Positions 22,475 through 34,900 of a stretch of DNA of 64,000 bases are shown here, one piece after another (the stretch's first letter is position 1; each line of letters begins with the position of its first letter). This stretch comes from Toxoplasma gondii ME49 (lineage: Eukaryota; Apicomplexa; Conoidasida; Eucoccidiorida; Sarcocystidae), in NCBI RefSeq assembly GCF_000006565.2, contig NC_031476.1:830458-894457 (forward strand), written 5' to 3'. Both the position numbers and the translations under genes were made by a program. The notes under the pieces are model-generated. The model did no database searches. It saw nothing but the letters and a program-made list of their open reading frames with translations, and was not told the origin of the DNA.

Positions 22475-25400
22475 TTACTTCATTTGCATGTTTCGATAAC
22501 CTTGCCAGTCTGGAGGTGGAACACCGTCCAAGCTTTTCAAGTAATTGAGCAACTGCAATGAAGGGCCATCTTCTGGCATTACCATGAGACATTTCCTAGC
22601 GAATTCTTCCGCTTTGCCCCACTCGCCCCGCAAGTAGTTGTCCAGGGCTTGTCTCCACATGCCTTGGAACTCCACCGTTATTCCTCTCTGCATCATTGCA
22701 ATATCTTGATCCTACCAACAGCGTCGGACATTCTGACACAGAACTGCATAAGGTGTTTTTCCTTGTTCAGTCTGTGCGCATGCCAGTTCTACAGAAGCAC
22801 CCGTCACAATAAAGTAACTCACCACCATGAACATCCAGTCGACGTTTTCGCTCGTTTCTGAAGCATCATCAGGTGGATGGAATTTTCCCAACTTGGGCGG
22901 GACAATTTGGATCCCCTCAAAAGCTGCAGAAACGAGGAAGTCTCATCGACAAGAGATACGCGATATCATCGCCAGGCTGAAGGAGCCAGCTCGATCAGTG
23001 CATGCTGCATAAACCAATGATACCTTCACATTAGCGGTGTGGTCTAGTCCTCACTTACCGTGTCTAATATTGTCAAACGTGAATATTTTAATTGGACAAT
23101 GAGTACCTTTAAGGACAACACAGTCGACCTGCCGGCAACGAGACTGGGCTTGCGCACAGAGGTTGGACTGGAACTCGTCGGAGAACAAGATATTCACTCC
23201 GAAATGACGGGTGGCCCCCAGTAGACGTGCTGCTAGATTCACATGAGGGGAGAAATATGATGCGTCGATTTTGAACTTCGAACCGATCACTCCTGCGAAA
23301 ATTGGCGTTCGCACATCAGACGCTGCCGATACATTTTTCGGATACATCACATTGAATCAGATACAGCTGACTGGTGCCTCTTCAGTGAGTGCGTTTATTT
23401 TTATGAAATCAGTGGCACAGCAGTTGTGCCTGGTTACCTTGTATTGCCCACCCACAATGGAGACCGAGATTTATGTGTACATTGTACCCAGCGCCAAAGC
23501 GGGGGATTATTTTTGGATGCTTCGCGTACGTCGCTAAGTCCGAAGCACGACCGAATTCCGCTGCGCCACACACCCAATATGACAAAGCGAAACACGGGGG
23601 GAGCATTACTTGGCAGCCGAATTTCCAACTGTTACACCACTATAGCCAAACAGCAGTCTCTGATTAGAGCAAAGACTCACCAAGGATCTTTAAAAATGAA
23701 AACAGCGACCGATTGCATAACTCCTTCACCTTTTTTACAGCTGTGTCTGTCTGCGCGTTCTTGCCGATGCCTAACACCGACGTGCGGGAGAGGGACTTGT
23801 TATCAGCCTGGTATTAATGAAGCGAAATCAACGACGACATCATCTGTGTAACGATATGACAGACTTCGATTTCCTGGAAAGAATTTTGCCTGGTTGGTTG
23901 ACTGGCTCACCACGTCCCTTTCTTCTTCGTCGTCCACGAGCCAAACAACAAAAAATGAGTCACCGATATTCTTGTTCGTTGTTCCTCCCCATTCGTTGAC
24001 ACAGTGATGGACGATCCGAGCAATTTTATTGACGAAGACCATGACCTGCAAAATATGTAATCGCCATAGAGTCACTGACTAAAATTCGAAGAGAGAGAGC
24101 AGACGTGAGTGCCGCTTAGGCAACAAACTGGCATTTCATGTGTTTTGAACAGGACTATATCTGCACCTCAGACTTACTTCCTCGGAGAGGCACTCTGTAA
24201 TATCCTGGAAGTTGACGATATCCGCGAATCCATAGACGCCGTAGACTTTCCTCCCCGGGATGAGCAGGTCCAGGCTGCCCCCTTCAGAGGACATGTTCTG
24301 AGCAATGATCTCTGCTCCAGCTTGACCAAATCCCAGCTGCGAAGCAAGACAGTCCCCGTTTTCTAGATAGACCAGAGCGATGACCCGGCCTTAGGGTGCC
24401 AGGAAGAATAGGAAGACACAGCAACTGTAATCCGCTCTAGGAATCTCGTTTTGGAAACCGCGTCAGTATGATTTGATTTATCAGGTGGTGTCTCAGTGTA
24501 GAGCATGCTACTTGAGAGTCGAGTAATAGAAGATGTCTCCGTTTCACCGTTCAGGCAAACAGTTGGTTTCTATATGATCAAACACAAGCGCCGTTTTGTG
24601 TCCTGAAGGACTGACGCGTGCCTAAAACCGAGTAGTCCCGTATGGAGTCATTCGCACCTGCATGAGGCCTCCTATTTTTAAGATGGTGTTTTCCAGCATG
24701 CTTGTTTCAAGCTGAGCAACAACAATCGAATCACAAGCTCGCGACGCTGTTGCCCGCGCACGGTGACTCTTCTCCAAAACTCCCCTGGAGACCGACAGAA
24801 GAAACACGAAGATAAATTCCAGACTTTACATTCAGTCTTGAAACGAAGCGCAATCTAACCGCCGCGACCACAAGCCATGGAACGCCGCTGTTCTCCGTTG
24901 GAAACCCCAAACTCACGAGATGTTACTGCAAGCAAAGGCTGCAATCCTGCGTTCGAATCAGCATCTTGCTTCTGTTCAAGTCCTCCCCATACCTTGCTCT
25001 CATTCTTATTCTTCTTCGAGGTGGCGACTTCGTCACTGTCAGTGACTTGTGGCCGCTTTAGAGGATCTCGTGCGAGCTGTTTGATGATTTGGACCATCTT
25101 TTCTATGGGCTCGATAACTAGTGTATGGGTGAAGGAGCTGAAAAGGAAAGAACCTAACACACCCCGGCCCCCAACAAGAAACAGTATAATTCTACGGTGA
25201 CATACGTATGTATGTCTTTTTCTTAGCGGCAGATTTAAGCGTATTTAAATAGGACCATCGACTGGTTCTTCTCGGGCCTTTGCTGGTGATGGAAAACTGT
25301 CACTATATGTACCTCTTTTATTTTAGTGCCTTACCAAGGCAGAGAAGAAAGACTATAAGCAGCGTGACAAGCATCTGTTGAATTGCCTCCAGCTGCTTCC

Positions 25401-28400
25401 CTGTCCGATTCTCGAAAACGGCTCGGCTTGAGATACTCATACATGCCGAGTCCTCATCCGTACACTCTTCAGGTACGAACACGACTTCATGGAGCTGCAT
25501 ATGAACAGGACCGAGTGGAGGCACATAAACCCGGTAGTACCGCGAGCACTGTCAAAGCTAGTACGCACATTTCTATGTGTTTAAAATATGTAGTTCAGTT
25601 TCCCCTCGAAAGGAGCACAGAAATTCGGAACCGAAAGGCACGGACTGTGAGAATTCCGCCACTGCTTTCAAGGGAGATGCACTGGATTCGCTGCAGAATG
25701 TACCTCTGTTTTTCTGTATGAACACTTTTCCAAACTTGGATCTAACCACGAGACGCATTCCGGATGGGAAACCCATCCACCTGCACAGAGATACGATCAC
25801 ACCACAGTCCCGAAAGAAAAGGTCCAGTGTCGTCAAAAGTAGGCTACACCCAGACATGCCACCCGTTCGTTTTTCTTTTCGGAGTGCTGGATCCATCTCA
25901 TCTTCAACTTTGGGGCAGCAGTTGCTTTACGTCCATGCAGAAGGTGTTGCCTACATATAGGTATAATAACGGAAATGTATATGTTTACCTCTCAGAGTGT
26001 AGAGAAACAGATGACTAGAGCAGCGCCTGTTTAAGTTATAACAGCAGTAAAAAGGCGTGTGTGGAGCGTGTGATCAGGGGGAAGTGCCTAGTGGCGGCTG
26101 CGCCCTCACCATCAGTGGAACTTATTTTGTTCAAGGGCTGCACTCTGCCTCCGCCTTCTAGGTCCGGTACCTCCAAAGAGAGCAGCTGTCGCTCAAAGGA
26201 CTCTCCGCTCAAGTACGTTCCTTTGTAACTCTGTTTGTAAACCCAGAGAAGTTTCTCCCAGCCTTCTGCAGTCAGCCAACCTTTTTCAGCTGCGCGTAAA
26301 ATACGAAACAGAAGCAAAGAGAGGTCAAGTGTCTGAGTGCGATGCCGACCTTAATCTTAGGTTGCATCCCGTGGTCAGCTGAGCCCTGTCGGTCTCAACG
26401 CAGCTGCTACCGGCTATGCCAGTTTCCTTCGCATGTATTATGTTTTTCTGCGATTTCACGGAAGTGCGAATAATATGATGAGTGACGCCTACTGACGTTT
26501 GTTGCCGGCGATGTTCAATTTTGAACATGGAAAGTCCCAGCCTTGCTGGTCGCAGCTCTGTTTCGTATGGCTACTGCCGAAGTAGAAGAGCATGGGAAGA
26601 CCTGCTGCTGCGGTATTGTCTTCCTCGTCGGGCATGAGCCTGTCCAATACACGTAACGCAACACAGAAACCAAAAGACCAGATTTCTGCGCAAGATCTTT
26701 GAGCATGAGGAGATCTCCGTCGATTGGTCGCGATCATGCGAACATCTGTCGTTCGTGCTAAGGCTTACAGTGGCTGAACAGTCAAAATTAGCAGGATGCT
26801 CACAACCACCTTCCGCGTATTCGAATCGGATAACGTTTTGCTGAGCCTGCTTGCCTCGATCTTCGGACTTTTTGACGGCCGTCTTTGTGGGCTTGACTCC
26901 TGGTTCGTAAGCACGTTATCGAAAATCGGAAAGACACAAAGTAGATGTCCAGTACCCGCTCCTTGTAGGCGTCAACGGCCTGTCTACCGTCTGTATCCAT
27001 GTTTTAGCGTGGCGCGCGCCTCGTTGGGTCTGACTTTTGAAGGGCCGTATCTGGTTAGTTCGGCGCTTTTTCGAATGTAACGGGAGACAGCCACTCTACT
27101 AGCACTAGACACAGGACAGCATGAGCGTTATGTGCAAAAGCAAACAAAGCTACTGGCTTCCCTTTCTGGAAGAACTGAAGTTCATTTTCGCCAGGTGTAA
27201 TGCTTTAGTGTCAGACCTGTGATGGAGGTGCACCCATGTTACTGTCCGCGTCATCATCTTCATTTCGTTTGTCCTTTTGGAAGTACGCGAAGACGTCGGA
27301 CATTTTAACAACGCGGATCATTCTGTTGATTCGTAGGATCCGTGTTACCCTGCCGGTCCTCGCACCTTTAATGTACAGCAGTACACACAGAGAACACATG
27401 TTCACTACCGTCGTCTGCATGAAAAATCGTATCTAGGAAAAGGAGTCCAGTGCGGTTGTTTATCGATCATGATCTTTCGTTTGACAACACTGTCTCGGGT
27501 TCTGAGTGTCTCTTGACCGCAGCGATGAGCCCCATATCGTTACCATTGTGGCATTTGTCTCTTTACCGAACGAAAGCAATCTACTGGCTTGCCGATCCAT
27601 TTGACAGGAAAAAGTGTGCATTTCTGGTAAACGGCAAAATTTCAAGAATGCTTGGTATTTAGACAGTACGACATCTGTACACTATGGCAGAAGACGGCAT
27701 AGTTACCGCGGTCCTTTTTCTTCTCATTTTCATCCGATTTTTCCTTTTACTGTGTCTCTTTCATTCCCGTCATCCAGTTTGGACAACGAAAGACAGCCGA
27801 ATATGCTTCGTTTTGCTGTGTCGAAAACGAAAGTCAGACTCACCTATTCTTCCGGCCCTGCCAGCCCTGGCTGCGGTCGTTCCTGCATGAGAGCTGCGAT
27901 GTGTTTTAGCGTCGAAGAGGAACGCGTATATTGGATCAATGATCCACGGAACGTCGAGACAAAGAGAAGCAGTCGCGATAACATCCAGCCAGAAAAAGAA
28001 ACTCCACTTATAGTTTTCGTCTACGAGAATTGTGACAATCATTTCTGTGAGAAAAAGGACGAGGGAAACGATGAAGCCGATTTGGAATGCGGTATCTGCT
28101 GATTTATCAAAGAACGCCAGTTGCAAGTCGCTGCCGAAGAGGGCGAAGAAGACGTTCAGAGTGGAAATGACCAGAACTGCACATAGACCAAAGCGCAGCA
28201 AGCACAATCGTTGAATGACATCGTTCTGTTTCTTGAAAGAGATAGAGAAAAAGTATATTGATTCTTCATAAGATCTGCCGGAGAGTATTTTGCAACTCTT
28301 ATACAACAACACTGTTCCTGCCGCAGTGTGTAGACTAAAAAACTCGACAAGCGAAATGTGGTTTCAGAATGCGACCTGCGATTCTCTATTGGGCAAGAAT

Positions 28401-30902
28401 GAGAAATTCACTGACCCGTCATGCCTACGGGATTCTCGTGTTTGAGAATTCCAGCCAGGCGATCCCTCAAGCTCTCTTGCGGTTTCCCTTCTGTCATCAG
28501 CGCATCGGTTTCTGAATGTACGGGGCCGTCATTTTCCTTGTTCAAGTTTGTCCGCACACAGTCCCGATTTGACATTTTTTCCTTGTCCGAGGGCTCCAGA
28601 GAGTCATTAATGTTTCGGCTGCATTCAGGCTGATTTACCAGGTTTCGTAACCTGTGGACCTGACTATAAAGCGGATAGAAAAGAAAACTTTTGAGTGTCG
28701 TGGAAATACTTAGTACGCGAAGGTAAGTTGGATATAAAGTGCTGATAATCTAGAAGCAAAGCATGAGCTGAACCCGACATGGCAGTGCTGCTGTAGCGAG
28801 TCGATCCTAACCTGCCTTCAGTCACTGTCGTCAAACTGTCGAGTGGAATCCGGTTTTTTCAGAAACTCGACAGTGCATGCACTAAAAAACTTAGCCTTGC
28901 TCTACCGCGGGTAAGCGATACTACTGTCAGGCACGCAGTCACCTAAGATTCCTTGGGGCCCAGACCGAGAGATACACAACACTCACAAGGTGAATCATTG
29001 TTTACGTCATTGACTTACTGATTGATAATGTGATCTGCCGACCAGTGACCGCACAGCGTTCTCAACCACAATGCGGGTCACTCTAGCGCCGGTGATGGAC
29101 GGGACGTCTTTTTTCGCCACTAAAATCCCTATACACTTCGGGCGCTCAGGAGGGAGACTATCAGCATTAAAAAGAAAAACCAGGTTTGTTGCTTAAGAAG
29201 TTGCTGTAAAACGATCTCTTGCATGCAATACAAACAGCGCAGCAAACCAAGATGTGTCAATTCTTTCTTGTGGAGTGTTCTGTACGAGAAATCTAAAACT
29301 ACGTTGATCCATCAGCGCCTTTGGTGCCAGCTTATTGGATTCACGAATCGGTGCGGGTGCTAACTGTACTTTTCTAAGCACCCGAAAAACAAGTTGATCT
29401 CCAAATTGTTTTTGAGCATGCACGCTGTCCTTGCATTAGCTCTCTGGTTTTCGTTTCCTAGGAGCATTTACGTCATTGCCGAATATTGTGGTCGCGCGTC
29501 ACTTTTGAACAAGATTCCTTGGCACGCCTTGTGCACACAACATTCTGTCCATTCTAAGAATGCGCTCTACCAGCGGACGCAAAAATCACCACTAGCTGAT
29601 CAGCCTCTCCTTCGCTACCCGCACCCTTTCTTACGTCAACACGGACCAGCGCACACTTTCGTGTTTGGAAAAGACATTTATGACGAACTAGTCTAACGAT
29701 CTTATCTTCGGATGAGTAATCCCGTTATTGTCAGAATGGTCCGCGGAAAGCACGACGAATAACTCAACAACGAATGGACCATTGGCTCAACAAGCGGCCT
29801 CGCTGCGACTGACAGTAATTTTGTCCCATGGGGTTCACTCAGCGGACAGCAAGTGCAGCTGTTGGACCCTCGGAACACTTCTGCGGATGCGGCGGGTTTG
29901 TCGTACGTTCATGGAAAACCGTATTAGACTATATGTAGATGTGGATGTATAGAATTCGCTTGTATATCGATTTGTGATGATGACACTGATTTTGTTACTC
30001 TTAGTCGTTAAATGGATATCTCGCTACCAAATTAGATGCACCAAAAGTTCCGTCTAGCCTCTTCGCAGCGCTGCAGCAGCGGGCACGATAGTTCATTGCC
30101 ATAGCATTACCCATGTTATGACCGAAGAGGTCTAAAAAAAGATTTGTTCCACTTCGAATGACATTTTACAGCATAACCAGTCCATAAGACCGTCTAGAAA
30201 CATACTTCCTAATGGCGCTGCCTCGGTTCAGGAACAACCCACTGCTGTGCACGGCCTCCAGGGACCAGGGGTAAGACAGTTAAACGTTTTGTGAATGATG
30301 ACCAACAAGAGGCCATCTTTTTCGGTAGGCGGTCATAGAAACAAGTTAATGAGCATGTACCGAGCCATTCGTGCATTGCCACGCATACAAATGCAGATGT
30401 GCAGAGGCTCACAAAACTCCATCCGTTACGTTGACGGATAGTTCATAACCCTACCAAAAGCGAACGAGCGTTTCGTGCAGATGTCGTGGTTCATAATAAA
30501 AAGAAGGATTCTAAATGTATGTGCCTGTCAAGATGCGGAACAGATACTTCCAGTCTCTTCAGCTCCTCACAGCTCCTGCTGTCGCGCCGCAGAAGTATGC
30601 TGGTACAAAACTGGCAGTCGTTCGCTCAGAACTGGGCTTCAGCGGAACTATGTGACCGATAGGAGCCTACGGATGCATGGCACCGGACATCTCACGTTAT
30701 TGGGATTTCTTGAGGCAACGGAGTACTTCCCGTATTGGTAAGGGAGCATTCCAATATCACGTAAAATCTTACGAGGCCCCTCGGAGATATGCACAGTAGC
30801 AAGCCATATTTTTCTTGTTAGTCCTATCGTCTCAGTTCCACTGTCACCGTATCGCGACAGGCAGAATAGTCTTCTGAACGCAGTGCACCATACATGTCTC
30901 AT
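22475..30902 (-). CDS. ACalpha: Adenylate cyclase alpha: voltage-sensor/channel-like domain fused to a class III cyclase
   Basis: Makes cAMP from ATP at a membrane. About 22 exons, from 30902-30696 (ATG 30902) through 28225-27844 (S1-S3) and 27365-27217 (S4) to 22711-22475 (stop), give about 1,175 residues with nearly every junction in phase. After a cytosolic N-terminus come three hydrophobic segments, then an S4 helix with a basic residue at every third position (RTGRVTRILRINRMIRVVK), S5 (VVVSILLILTVQPL), a roughly 225-residue loop with several cysteines, and S6 (MLVTLLIVFLLCLG). The cyclase domain follows: first metal Asp in FADIVNFQDIT, second in NKNIGDSFFVVW, then LGLHCGWAIQ and FSPHVNLAARL with the catalytic Asn and Arg. 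The C-terminus (DGPSLQLL, PPPDW, GYRNM) matches the family. No TxGYG selectivity filter was found. The exon near 29429-29248 is the least certain, and so is the start codon. Confidence 0.9.
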
Positions 30903-31991
30903 TGCTCCACAAAACTGCAGCAAGCGCCGTCCCACCATGAACTGCAACACGGCCGGTCTTCTACGGGTTGCCTTGCAGTGTTTGTTTACCTGCATCCCCC
31001 TCTGTGGTCGGATACCACGCTGCAGCCATAGCACAGGCCAAAGTAATCGTTATTGCACATACAAGAGCACTCACCCCCCCCTACTGACGCCACCCCACTC
31101 GGCCGAAGAACTTTGTCTCATTAACACCAGTGGATGGCGTTTTGCAACCCACAATTGCCTATTTTACTATCGAAAATCAGTCCTGTCCATGCGCACCTGG
31201 GATGAATGTGGATGTGGGGACTCTGATGAACCACGCCGCTCTGAGGATTTTTTCAATGCCCAGCCCCCCTCGCATCGCCCCTGAAACGATGGTTCTAATG
31301 CGATGAACATGCAAGAAACTGCCTGCGTTGATCGTGGGCAAGCTCATCTCGTTGCTAAAAGTGAAAAACTCCACTGATCTCCACAAAAAATTGTTTCTCA
31401 GCACGGACGATCGAAACTGCCCCTCCTTGTCTGCCACTTCAGTTGAATGGTCGCCTGACACGACCTACCCTCAGGGACATGTCCGCAGGCAAGAGAACCT
31501 CACCAGTCATTAGCATAACATCAATATGGTTAGCGTTTCAACTAATTTGCCGTGTCCTTTATCACTGGTGCTCGTCCTCTTCCACAAAAACACAAAGACC
31601 GCCCCATCCACTGAATTCTATGCAACCGTGTAGACGGCAAAATCACGATGTCCGCAGTTAGACACTGGAGTATTCAGTGAGTCCCTACCTCCCCATCCCC
31701 CCCACCCATTCGGAACAGTGCGGCAGAAGTCCATGTGATCTCAATTTCTCGAGTCTCACCATAAAACGATGATCTCCAACAAGACAGTGGTACATCACAC
31801 TGCTGCCTGATGACACGTCAAACTCGCTCGACTCACGAACGCACAGCAGAAAATGAACTGCCTTTCTTGAACGAAGAAACTGTTCCCTGCTACACAAAAC
31901 GGTGGCACACAGAAGGCGACGAGCTGCCCCTTCAAAATTTAAAAAAAGTCTCGCCTAGCTTCTGATGCAAAGCGCGATCTCGTGGTCCTCC
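30903..31991. other. Spacer between the transporter stop and the cyclase start, with one orphan coding-like segment
   Basis: Should hold the 3' UTR of the transporter and the promoter/leader of the cyclase, both minus strand. Within it the minus-strand segment 31461-31181 reads as plausible coding sequence (RNNFLWRSVEFFTFSNEMSL, then HVHRIRTIVSGAMRGGLGIE) and ends at a possible GTGCGC donor. I could not connect it in phase to the first cyclase exon, so the cyclase may start further upstream or this is an upstream frame. Confidence 0.45.
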
Positions 31992-34900
31992 TCATTGACT
32001 GAGAACAAGAGCGGGAATGCGAGAAGATGCCTCCTGATTTGAAGGGGTGCGCGAATCATTCGTGGCCGCAAGCTCATCACGCATTCGCCGCGCCGACATT
32101 GCCGTCATGAATACCCCGACCAGACCGAAGAGAGACCAAAAGAGAATAAGCTGCACACCAATCACAACAACCTCGCAGTTCCTCGCCACTGTGAATACCA
32201 CGGTGCTTGTACAGTATATATAGAGATAGTGGTTTTTCAAATATGATCAATGGTGAGCAAGAATCGGGACTACCGCCTGAGTATGAGCCAACACCGCGGC
32301 TCAGAAGAGACTGACCGTCTCGGCTGCCCTCTAGGACAAGGAATACAGATGCCTTAGAATCTTGGCTTGAGAACAAACACTGTGGAATTGGGTAGGTGTC
32401 GCAAAGGTGGTGCGTTGCACTTCAAACTATAAAACACACACTGGACGCAGCGAACCGCGCAAAGGATAGTCGTTGCTCACCTTGCGAAAAATAAATAAAC
32501 AAACATCCGAGGAGAAGCAGCGTGCTCGTGAATAGTATACAGTGAAGCCTGTTTCTGAGGAAAGCCGGACAATTGTCCCCCATATGGGTGCACTTTATAG
32601 AAGTTTCCTCTGCGCGGCGCGCATGCGCTGCCCTAAGAAATGCCTCTGCACGCATTTCACCCACTTTCCGATCAGCGAGAAACCCACAACTAGGTACTCA
32701 CTCTCATGCCGACGGTATCACCTTTAACGAAGTCCATCACGGCGCCGGGAAGAAACGTGCCTGACGAAAAGAAACAAAAAGAAAGAATCAGTAAAAACGC
32801 ATGTCCTGTGTCAATCCTTGTCTTTCAGAGGCAAATGTCAATCCCAACAGAAAACAACCGGTGCGAAAGTTGTAACTCGCTCTGAAACGGCAAGGTTTAC
32901 TCTGCACTCCTGGGGACAAAGAGATGCTGAGAAAAAATATGTAACGCGGTAGCCGCAAAGCCCTCTGGCTTGTGGATAGCCACGTACACCAAAACAGGCG
33001 GCCTCATGCCAAGCACAGCAGCTGTGGCTTCTCCATTCGCGCAGTGGCGTGGACAAGATGCATAGTCCCAGGTATATATATATATATATATATATACATG
33101 CATATATACTTCTATCCATGGATAGATAAACATGTACAAACACTCCTGGCGCAAGTGTATATATGCCCTCCCCTCGGCGTCTGTTCTCTGAAAGGGCTGC
33201 GTGTCTCGTTGTCCTTAGCAGCTGCTGTACTTTATGGTGGGAAGCGTGAGAGCAACCAACACAAAACCAGAGGTTCCTGGCGTTATGCGTTCCACATCCG
33301 GATGATTGTGTACTGCACAGTGAACCACAAATTTTGAAAAAGCCGCTGCCACGCACCAAGAGCGTAGCCGCAGATGTTGTACGTGAACATGGACAAGCCG
33401 CTAGCGAAGGTCCGGAGTGGTGTCTCTACAGCAGCGATTTGCAAGCCAGTTAGAGGCGGGAGCAGCGCGCCTCCGAAGCACAGGAGAAACCAGAGAGAAA
33501 GGACGAAGGTCAGAGCGTCCGTCGTCACCGCTCCAACAAAACCTGCGAGATACCCGAAAAAAGCGCAAGACACGCGATATCAAAGACAAAACCTTGACTG
33601 CGTTGCCGGCGGTCTGAGATGATTGAGACGTGAGAACGCTGGCGACGCTCAAGAGAAACGCTGCCAACGAACACTCGATACACCAAAAAAACGAAATCCT
33701 TCGTGGACGCAGAAGGAATATATATATTCGTACATCCGTACATGTGTTGATTTAGATAGGTGCAGACTCTTGTAAGGTGTGCCTCTGCGACCATACATAC
33801 GAAAATACAAATTTAATCGTTCCCTCAGACAGCCACGCATGTGCATCCTAGTGTCTATTGATATTGAACACTCACGCTTCTTGCATCACCGGACACGGCA
33901 TCCACTTTATCACCATGGGCAGCAATGCTCGCAGCATGCATCCAGAGTATCAAATGTTTCGTCTGTGTGACAATGAGTGGAGTTTCGAGAAAAGTCGAGC
34001 TACCTACGCTGTCACCGAATTTCTGTCACCCCCCGCAAAACGTCTCCCCAGTTATGCCCGAAGGTTGACTCCGCCGAAAAAAGAACCATGATGTCTTACC
34101 GCAAACCACTGCCGCTGCAGCTGCTGCGAGGCAAGCCTGGAGCGTCTTTAGTTTCGCGTCCAGAGTCTTGTAGCCCCCGAGCCTGTCAACCATGATGCCT
34201 CCTCCAATGACGCCTGCTGTCGGCGCGCTGGCGGCGACTGCAGCGAAGGTCAGCATCGCCACCGAGGGCGTGAGCTGCAAGTTCGATGTAAGGTGAACAG
34301 TTCCCCAGAACTGGACTCCAGTGACCACAAAGAGCAGCGCCGACAACGTGAAAACCGGCAAGATGTACAGCGGGTTCCTGAATCAAAGGAGCGAAACAAC
34401 TGTCGAGAGCGTGAAAAGAGTCCGAAACTACGGCTCTGCAATTCGTAAATGTCCACTGAGTCAAATTATTGTGAGGGTGTCTCGGACAGAAGTACCAGTG
34501 TGTATCTGCATGGTGCCTACGCCACGTGGTCATCCTGGACACTTATGGAAGAGCTGGAAAAATTGTAAAGGGTCCTGGGATGTCAGTGGTGTCGCCACAA
34601 ACCTGTTGCCTAAAATAACTGCTTCAGGACCCACACCCACCACTAGGAGACAGGCCACAGATTCATTCATTGAGACCTCCTCCTTACACGGAATCCGGAG
34701 ACCTGCAGCCGACATTCTGTGTACAGCTAAAGCATGCGAAGACACACACATACACACCTTCTCCCTCGGTCGCTTTCACCACAGCGATACACGCGGACCA
34801 CTTAGTGTTTCAAACGTTGAACGCTCTGCACCACAAACTATGCCAGAAAATACCGTTCAGGTGTGAAACAACCAAACTCGATTGTTGAAAATCAACAGTT

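Noticed and set aside
34321..34866. 181-codon + strand frame opposite the transporter
   Set aside because: It lies antisense to a confirmed transporter exon (34377-34100) and its intron; no motif.
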